Assembly: GCA_016702605.1 (NCBI GenBank)
Contig: JADJDQ010000003.1
Coordinates: 485,501-549,500 of the forward strand
Origin: Candidatus Intricatilinea gracilis
Lineage (GTDB): Bacteria > Pseudomonadota > Gammaproteobacteria > Burkholderiales > Burkholderiaceae_C
Reading direction: 5' to 3'
DNA length: 64,000 nt
Both the position numbers and the translations under genes were made by a program. The notes under the pieces were generated by a model. It made no database searches and was not told the DNA's origin. It was given only the letters and a program-made list of their open reading frames with translations. Below, piece after piece: positions 58,495 through 64,000 of the stretch (its first letter is position 1; each line of letters opens with the position of its first letter).

Positions 58495-60177
58495 TCAGTC
58501 GGCCTGATTGAGCACGCGCCAGATTTCGGCTTCGAGTGCCAGCGGATCGGGCGCGTCACTACACAGCTTGAGCACGGCGGCCACCAGTTGGCCACGCGTC
58601 TGGGCCTGTGCCGAGGCTCGTTTGACGATCACCTTGGCGATGGGCCCGAAGCTGCGCACCAGCACGGCCGTGATACGCACCGGGTCTTGCTCTCGCACGG
58701 GAGCCAGTGCCCCCGTGGCCGGTGGATGAGCACCCGTGCCGGGGCCGTTACCGACACCCGCACCCTTGCCAGCGGGCAGGCCCGGCACGGTACCCGGCCC
58801 GGTGTGGCCGAACAGGCTGGAACGCCCTGAGTGCCCTGATGGCCCGAATCCCGACGCCTGTGCCACCGGCAACATGAACCGCCGGCGCGCCGCTTCGTCG
58901 CTGATGGCACTGGCCAGCGCCGTGCGCAGATCGTCGGTGGTCGTGTGCAGGCGTGCGCCGCGTTGCACCAGCACCCGCGCGACCGGGCCGACGTGTTGTG
59001 CCAGATCGCGCTCGATGACGGCCAGCGCCTCGGCACTCCAGCCAGCCGGCACCTCGCCTCGGGTCACCGCCAGGCGTTCGGCCGACGGCACGGTGGGTGG
59101 ACCGAGCAAGGCACCGGGCACCGTGGCCGGCCCGTTGTCACCGCCTGACCGCGGTTGCCGCAGGGTGACACCACCGTCGTCCAGATGACCGAGCCGGCTG
59201 TCGATGCCACGCCTGCGCTCCGGGCGTGTCGGCGCACCGGCTTCGTGTGGCCCGGGTGGCGGCAAGGTGGGTGCAGCCAGCAGGCGTTCGGCCGGCAGGG
59301 CTTCGGACACCTTGTGTACGGCCAGTTCGAGCAGGGTCTCGCGAAACACCCGCGCGCTGGCATACCGCTGCTCGGGATGTTTGGCCAGTGCCTTGGCCAG
59401 CACATCGCTGTAACGCATCAGATCCTGATCGTGTTCGGCGATGGTGATGGGTTCGGGGTCTTCGTACACGATCTTGTACATGACCGCTTCGTCGGTGCCC
59501 GAAAACGGCAGGTGGCCGGTGAGCAGCTGGTACAGCACCACACCGGCGGCAAAGACGTCGACACGGCGGTCGATCTCTCCGCCCGTGTATTGCTCTGGCG
59601 CCATGTAGCCGGGTGACCCCACCACGGTGTTGACGCGGGTCAGCTGGGTCGACTCGATGCGTGCAATGCCGAAGTCGGTGATCTTGAGCCGGCCGTCGTC
59701 GGACACCAGCAGGTTGGCCGGCTTGATGTCGCGGTGGATCACGCCGTGCATGTGGGCGTAGTGCAGCGCGTCGAGCAACTGCACCATCAGGCAGAGCACG
59801 TCGTCGCGGCCGAAACGTGGCGCGCGGGCGATGTACTGGCGCAGGCTGTAGCCAGGCACATATTCCATCGCGATGTAGGCACAACCGGTGTCTTCACCGA
59901 ACTGGTAGACCGACACGATGCCGCGGTGGTTGAGCCGCCCGGCCGCCTGTGCCTCGATCTTGAAACGTTCGACGAAATTGCTGTCGCTGCCCACCCCCTC
60001 GAGCAGGCTCTTGTGCACGGTCTTGACCGCCACCGGCCGATCGATCATGGGGTCGTGCCCGAGGTAGACCATGCCCATCGAGCCCGAGCCGATCACACCG
60101 CGGATCGGGTACGGGCCTATGCGTGAAGGCAGCGAATCGGGCATCGTGGAGCCGAGCCGGGTCGGTCGGTCAGGCAT
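58495..60177 (-). CDS. Ser/Thr protein kinase with duplicated C-terminal module
   Basis: 560 residues. The kinase (about 20-285) has GVIGSGSMGMVYL, Lys52 in PVAVKTV, HRDIKPANLL (Asp150), DFG at 168-170 and GYMAPEQYTGG. The C-terminal half contains two related units, IERDLAQHVGPVARVLVQRGARL (388-410) and TAVLVRSFGPIAKVIVKRASA (503-523), each a helical DUF8082-like module, separated by a Gly/Pro linker. No transmembrane segment is found. Its start overlaps the upstream DUF3365 sensor by 8 bases, so the two are co-translated and probably interact. Confidence 0.9.
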   Translation of the reverse strand: MPDRPTRLGSTMPDSLPSRIGPYPIRGVIGSGSMGMVYLGHDPMIDRPVAVKTVHKSLLEGVGSDSNFVERFKIEAQAAGRLNHRGIVSVYQFGEDTGCAYIAMEYVPGYSLRQYIARAPRFGRDDVLCLMVQLLDALHYAHMHGVIHRDIKPANLLVSDDGRLKITDFGIARIESTQLTRVNTVVGSPGYMAPEQYTGGEIDRRVDVFAAGVVLYQLLTGHLPFSGTDEAVMYKIVYEDPEPITIAEHDQDLMRYSDVLAKALAKHPEQRYASARVFRETLLELAVHKVSEALPAERLLAAPTLPPPGPHEAGAPTRPERRRGIDSRLGHLDDGGVTLRQPRSGGDNGPATVPGALLGPPTVPSAERLAVTRGEVPAGWSAEALAVIERDLAQHVGPVARVLVQRGARLHTTTDDLRTALASAISDEAARRRFMLPVAQASGFGPSGHSGRSSLFGHTGPGTVPGLPAGKGAGVGNGPGTGAHPPATGALAPVREQDPVRITAVLVRSFGPIAKVIVKRASAQAQTRGQLVAAVLKLCSDAPDPLALEAEIWRVLNQAD

Positions 60178-61042
60178 CGAGCATCTTCATCGCCTGTTCC
60201 ATGCTGCGGCGCAGGCGCGAGAACGACGCGGCCAGCACACCGATCTCGTCCTTGCCACCGGCGGCGAATTCGGGTGCTTCGAGTTCACCCAGACTGACCC
60301 GGTCGGCCAGCGCCGACAGGCGTGTCACCGGGCGGATCACCAGCGCCCACAACATCAGGTTGAGCACCACGGCCACCGCCACGAAGATGCCCACCAGCGA
60401 CACCATGAACACCTTGAAGGTCTGATCGGCACGGGCCAGCGGCACACTCATGGGCACCGACACCAGCTGTGCGCCGACCACTTCGTTGAACTGCCAGCCA
60501 AAACCGTTGGCGCTGCCGTATTTGTCGATCAAGGTGCGCGGGGCAGCCTCGACCGTGCTGTGGCAGGCCAGACAGGCCGGGTCCGTGATACGCATGGGCC
60601 GCGCAATGTAGAGCATGCGCCCGAGCGGGGTGTCGCGCTCACCGACGATCTCGGTCTGTTCGGCGACTGTGCGAAACCGGTTGATCAGGTCGGCCTCCCA
60701 TTCAACCGCGCGGTCGCGCGGATTGGTCGGGTTGAGCGTCGCTTCCTTGTAGCTGTATTGCGGGTAGACCTTGGCCAGTTGCGCCAGCACCTCGGTCGCC
60801 GCAAACGCCGGCACCGACTCGGGCAGGAAGGTGTATTTCATCTGCGTCTCGAGCAGCGGCTTGATCTTGCGTGAGGTGTAGCTCCGCACGGCCTGTGCCT
60901 TTTCCATCGTCAGGCGGGCGTGTTCGACGATCTCTTCCTGCGCATTGCGTTGCAGCAGGCTACGCGACACATATCCGGCACCCGCCAGCCCAGCCAGAAA
61001 GACGAGCAGGAAAATCAGGTTGAACTTGACAAGCAGGCGCAT
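60170..61042 (-). CDS. Membrane sensor with periplasmic DUF3365 haem domain and HAMP-like tail
   Basis: 290 residues. Transmembrane helices lie at about 7-24 and 209-235. The loop between is periplasmic and has a c-type haem motif CLACH (157-161), in a DUF3365/Tll0287-like domain (RSYTSRKIKPLLETQMKYTFLPESVPAFAATEVLAQLAKVYPQYSYKEATLNPTNPRD). A HAMP-like segment follows (VIRPVTRLSALADRVSLGELEAP) and then a short coiled tail, with no output domain. It would sense redox state, NO or a gas and pass the signal to the overlapping kinase. Confidence 0.9.
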   Translation of the reverse strand: MRLLVKFNLIFLLVFLAGLAGAGYVSRSLLQRNAQEEIVEHARLTMEKAQAVRSYTSRKIKPLLETQMKYTFLPESVPAFAATEVLAQLAKVYPQYSYKEATLNPTNPRDRAVEWEADLINRFRTVAEQTEIVGERDTPLGRMLYIARPMRITDPACLACHSTVEAAPRTLIDKYGSANGFGWQFNEVVGAQLVSVPMSVPLARADQTFKVFMVSLVGIFVAVAVVLNLMLWALVIRPVTRLSALADRVSLGELEAPEFAAGGKDEIGVLAASFSRLRRSMEQAMKMLDA

Positions 61043-61165
61043 GGGGTCACTCCCGGTGGTTGCCGGTCAGGCACAGAGGAACAGGACACTTCGATCACGG
61101 CAGCCATCATCGACGCTTCGGGTGATGTTTCCGGCACTTCGGAAAAACCGGACACAAACGCGGTT

Positions 61166-62275
61166 TCAACGTGAAGCCTGTGCTGCACGAGCAGCTGCTC
61201 GCTCGGCAGCTTGTTCGGCCGCACGTTCCGGGTAGACCACCAGCTCCCACTCGGGGTGCTGCGCCAGGTTGGCCTGCAAGGCAGCACGAAACGCCGGGTC
61301 GCCGGCACGGCGACGCCAGCGCTCGACCAGGCTGGCACGCAACGCCGGTTCACCGCTCAACCAGGCGGCCACGTCGGTGTAGCTGATGTCGCCCAGTGGC
61401 TTGGCTGGCACGACCCGGTCGGCGAACTTGCCTGCACGCGCTGGCAACACGTCGCGAAACAGCGGCGGCAATGCCGCCACGAACTCGACCGATGGTTTGT
61501 TGGCCTGCTGCAGCCTGGGTGAGCCCTGGCGCCAGACGAAATCATTGGTCGCCAGGTTGGACCGGCGCTGTGCGTCTTGCCGGTCGGTCATCCTGAAATT
61601 GCCGGCCTCGACAAACACGGCGTAGTCGGGTGGTGTGAGCCTCAGCACCAGCGTGGCAGGGCGATCGGCCTTTGCCGAGGCAGGCGCAGGCATCAGATTC
61701 GGGGCAGCGTTCAGCCACATGGTGGCTGACTCGACCGGTGTCGACATCGGCACACTCAACTTGACCCACCCGGCCACCACATAGGCGCGTGGCCCCGCAG
61801 CCGCACCACGTCGCTGGGCCCACCGCGGCTGCAGCATCACTCGAGCACCGTCGGCCGCCGAGAGAATCACACCATCGCCGAACTCGATCTGCACATGGCT
61901 GCCGGGTGCCGCCTCGACGATGTCGTCGGCAGTCAACCTGACACCTTCGACCAGGCCGTAGCGGGTCGATTGCCGCACCAGTACAGCCGACCCTTCGACG
62001 ATGCCGACCACTGCCACGCCTGCTACACCGAGTGCACCACCTGGCGCCGGCCCGGCTGCCCAGGCCGACGTGGCACCAGCCATCAGTGAGCCCGCCAGCA
62101 CAAGGGCAGCCGACCAGACAGCGCACCAGCCCGAACGAGACCGAGTCGAGTCGACCCATCCAGCAACAAGGCAGGCGCGACGCCGCCAGCGCACCGAGGA
62201 CCGGTGCACCCCGGCACCGACAACCTCCGCGAGCTTGAACAAACCAGCAACAACAACAGCCCAGACCAGCGTCAC
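61166..62275 (-). CDS. FecR-domain secreted protein
   Basis: 369 residues using the first GTG; the first 50 residues look poor as a signal peptide, so the actual start may lie at an internal codon nearer VWSAALVLAGSLMAGATSAWAAGP. The FecR-like beta-rich domain is VGIVEGSAVLVRQSTRYGLVEGVRLTADDIVEAAPGSHVQIEFGDGVILSAADGARVML. The end is Ala/Arg-rich (AAEQAAERAAARAAQASR). It is the first gene of the leftward trio with sensor and kinase; a 123-base gap separates it from the sensor. Confidence 0.75.
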   Translation of the reverse strand: MTLVWAVVVAGLFKLAEVVGAGVHRSSVRWRRRACLVAGWVDSTRSRSGWCAVWSAALVLAGSLMAGATSAWAAGPAPGGALGVAGVAVVGIVEGSAVLVRQSTRYGLVEGVRLTADDIVEAAPGSHVQIEFGDGVILSAADGARVMLQPRWAQRRGAAAGPRAYVVAGWVKLSVPMSTPVESATMWLNAAPNLMPAPASAKADRPATLVLRLTPPDYAVFVEAGNFRMTDRQDAQRRSNLATNDFVWRQGSPRLQQANKPSVEFVAALPPLFRDVLPARAGKFADRVVPAKPLGDISYTDVAAWLSGEPALRASLVERWRRRAGDPAFRAALQANLAQHPEWELVVYPERAAEQAAERAAARAAQASR

Positions 62276-62853
62276 GTCGGCGCCATACAGATCGAATTTT
62301 TCAAAGACTACCCCGCGGAATCTTCACGGGCAGGGCTCGGGGCGTCAATCCCTGCTGATACGGGGACAACCGCAATCTGTGTGCCGGTTCTGGGGCGGGG
62401 TCCAAAACCAGGCGCCAGGTGGTCGACCGGGATCCAGGCGCTACAAGCAACAGGCCTGTCAAGTCACAAGTCTGTGGACAGGTTCAGGAACAAACACCCA
62501 GCTGTCCACAGGCCGCGGGTGATCTGCCAGGTTGTCGACATTTGGCCGCCTGGCTGCGGGCCACCCACCCACAGGCTCATGCGCACGCCAAGTGCGCGCC
62601 ACATCGAGACAAACTTGCCTTATCCACAAGACGATGCCGCCTCTACTACGACCACCAAGAAGTATTGAAGTCATTAAGACAGTAAGAGTGAATAGCCGCG
62701 TCGGCAGAAATAGATAGTCCGCCACACCCCCCCGCCCAGGCCCACCCTGGCCGACACTCGCTGCCCCGGGCGGCCCGTGGCCGCTGGTCAGGCCGTTGGA
62801 TGAACCGTCCTGCCAATCCCACCAAGAACCTCAACAGCGCAAGGAGACTCTCG
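62276..62853. other. 578-base non-coding region with DnaA-box-like cluster and AT-rich segment
   Basis: No coding sequence could be supported on either strand. Four DnaA-box-like sites lie between 62473 and 62628: TGTGGACAG (62473-62481, inverted, two mismatches), CTGTCCACA (62502-62510), TTGTCGACA (62532-62540) and the perfect TTATCCACA (62620-62628). An AT-rich run of about 65 bases (62655-62720; many TTAAG/AATAG stretches) follows. It precedes iorA, whose ribosome site is at 62840. The layout could be a replication origin or just a DnaA-regulated promoter; the evidence is suggestive only. Confidence 0.45.
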
Positions 62854-63339
62854 ATGACCCGATTGACTGTCAATGGCAAGGTGATGGATCTCGATGCCGA
62901 ACCCGACACCCCTTTGCTGTGGGTGCTGCGTGAGCAACTGGGGCTGACCGGCACCAAATACGGTTGCGGCATTGCCGTTTGTGGTGCGTGCACGGTGCAC
63001 ATCGACGGTGAGGCGGTGCGTTCCTGCTCACGGCCCTTGTCGAGTGTGGCGGCCAGCAACAAGGTGGTGACGATCGAAGGCCTAGCACCCCACGCCAGTC
63101 ACCCGCTGCAAAAGGCCTGGGCCGATCTGGACGTGCCGCAGTGCGGCTTCTGCCAATCGGGCATGTTGATGGCCGCCGCCGCCCTGTTGAAGACCAACCC
63201 CAAACCAAGCGACGCCGAGATCGATGCGGCCATCACCAACATCTGCCGTTGTGGCACCTACAACCGCGTGCGTGCCGGCATCAAACGCGCGGCCGGCATC
63301 GCCACCGCGGCGGTAAGCAGTGTCGAAACACAGGCCTGA
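62854..63339 (+). CDS. iorA: Isoquinoline 1-oxidoreductase-type [2Fe-2S] subunit (IorA-like)
   Basis: 161 residues. The plant-type ferredoxin Cys are in YGCGIAVCGACTVHIDGEAVRSCSRP, and the second cluster Cys in PQCGFCQSGMLMAA and NICRCGTYNRVRAGI. This is the small subunit of aldehyde/xanthine-type molybdenum hydroxylases. AAGGAGA precedes the ATG. It is followed after 13 bases by the large subunit gene. Confidence 0.95.
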   Translation: MTRLTVNGKVMDLDAEPDTPLLWVLREQLGLTGTKYGCGIAVCGACTVHIDGEAVRSCSRPLSSVAASNKVVTIEGLAPHASHPLQKAWADLDVPQCGFCQSGMLMAAAALLKTNPKPSDAEIDAAITNICRCGTYNRVRAGIKRAAGIATAAVSSVETQA

Positions 63340-63352
63340 GAGGAGAAACAGC

Positions 63353-64000
63353 ATGGTCATCCACACTGATCCCACCTCCTTGCCCACAGGCCTGTCCACG
63401 GGGTTGTCCACCGATGACGGACAAGATCGGCCCGGTGCCGACACCTTGGCAGCGGGCCTGAGCCGCCGTCACTTTCTGCGCAGTGGTGCGGCCGCGGGTG
63501 GCTTGATGGTGAGTTTCAGCATTCCACTCACCGGCAGCGTGCTGGCGGCCGACGCGCCGGCGGGGGCGTCAACCGGCGCCATGCCCGACGAGATCAACGC
63601 CTGGGTGGTGGTCAAACCCGACGACAACATCGTGATCCGTATCGCCCGCTCCGAGATGGGTCAGGGCAGCCTGACAGGACTGGCCCAGCTGGTGGCCGAA
63701 GAACTCGAAGCCGACTGGAGCAAGGTGAGCACCGAATACCCCACGCCCGGCGCCAACCTCGCGCGGCAACGTGTCTGGGGCAACTTCTCGACCGGCGGCA
63801 GCCGCGGCATCCGCGAGTCGCAGGACTACGTGCGCAAGGGCGGCGCCGCAGCACGCCTGCTGCTGGTGCAGGCGGCGGCCAACGAGTGGAAGGTGCCGGT
63901 GGGTGAGTGCAAGGCCGCCAAGAGCCTGGTGACCCACACACCCAGCGGGCGCAGCCTGAGGTACGGCAGACTCGCCGCCGCAGCCGCCAGGCTGCCGGTG
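63353..64000 (+). CDS. iorB: Isoquinoline 1-oxidoreductase-type molybdopterin-binding subunit (IorB-like), truncated by window end
   Basis: 216 codons are visible, open to the right edge. GAGAGGAG precedes the ATG. The N-terminus carries a twin-arginine signal, LSRRHFLRSGAAAGGLMVSF, as IorB-type subunits do. The next segment (INAWVVVKPDDNIVIRIARSEMGQGSLTGLAQLVAEELEADWSKV) is the first domain of the large subunit (MGQG motif), followed by NFSTGGSRGIRESQDYVRKGGAAARLLLVQAAA. With iorA it makes a periplasmic enzyme that oxidises N-heterocycles or aldehydes. Confidence 0.95.
   Translation, partial: MVIHTDPTSLPTGLSTGLSTDDGQDRPGADTLAAGLSRRHFLRSGAAAGGLMVSFSIPLTGSVLAADAPAGASTGAMPDEINAWVVVKPDDNIVIRIARSEMGQGSLTGLAQLVAEELEADWSKVSTEYPTPGANLARQRVWGNFSTGGSRGIRESQDYVRKGGAAARLLLVQAAANEWKVPVGECKAAKSLVTHTPSGRSLRYGRLAAAAARLPV

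Noticed and set aside
62276..62853. Small coding frames in the DnaA-box region
   Set aside because: Frames such as 62204-62668 have mixed composition, lack a ribosome site and cross the DnaA-like repeats.

Overview
The window is about 64 kb of high-GC chromosomal DNA with dense, short-spaced genes on both strands. The gene content points to a betaproteobacterium of the order Burkholderiales. It includes an mnmG-rsmG-parA block with parS sites, lptA-lptB-rpoN, an intracellular PHB depolymerase whose catalytic Cys falls at residue 183, a LiuR-type leucine catabolism locus, TRAP transport, and many Burkholderiales-type small proteins. I place it near Rubrivivax, Leptothrix or Ideonella, but this is inference from gene content, not from a search. 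I see no rRNA, tRNA, CRISPR array, phage or insertion sequence.

Layout. At 1-1.8 kb lie the end of rlmI and a yqjD-yqjE-yqjK-like envelope cluster. At 1.9-4.8 kb a large FTP-domain metallopeptidase-like gene is broken by one frameshift and two in-frame stops beside its HExxxH motif. At 5.0-9.6 kb there is a cytochrome c, a PQQ-type sorbosone/glucose dehydrogenase and a divergent sigma-54 activator; a consensus -24/-12 promoter and a palindromic upstream site lie between them. At 9.6-14.6 kb come mnmG, rsmG, a LysE exporter and parA, with two perfect parS sites and a consensus DnaA box, but no parB. At 14.6-23.4 kb are an MBL hydrolase, liuR, ivd, beta-carbonic anhydrase, thiolase, a LysE exporter, a frameshifted RHH/PIN toxin-antitoxin pair, an SDR and an acyl-CoA dehydrogenase. 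At 23.4-26.4 kb are two paralogous unknown genes, a CheY-like receiver, a secreted repeat-bearing protein and a zinc-ribbon membrane peptidase. At 26.4-34.2 kb are phaZ, a GST with its own consensus sigma-54 promoter, a LysR/NhaR regulator divergent from an HPF-like gene, TerB- and TerC-like proteins, a histidine phosphatase, a CbiM-like permease and a DsbA-family isomerase. At 34.3-38.9 kb are an amidase and a TRAP transporter. At 39.1-47 kb are HMG-CoA lyase, rpoN, lptB, lptA, dsbA, a SPOR protein and argS. At 47-56.5 kb are a kinase-cNMP fusion, PsiF, membrane proteins, a ferredoxin, hydrolases, a D,D-carboxypeptidase and an HDOD protein. At 56.6-62.3 kb are fadD and a FecR / c-type-heme sensor / Ser-Thr kinase operon. 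At 62.3-64 kb a 578-base non-coding stretch with several DnaA-box-like sequences precedes the iorAB-type molybdenum hydroxylase genes.

Connections. rpoN is in the window together with one enhancer-binding regulator and two textbook sigma-54 promoters (PQQ dehydrogenase and GST). liuR, ivd, thiolase, acyl-CoA dehydrogenase and HMG-CoA lyase form part of leucine/acyl-CoA catabolism, but methylcrotonyl-CoA carboxylase is not here. phaZ, thiolase and fadD fit a storage and fatty-acid metabolism. The best candidates for an under-described system are the FecR-heme sensor-kinase operon with its duplicated C-terminal module, and the kinase-cNMP fusion.
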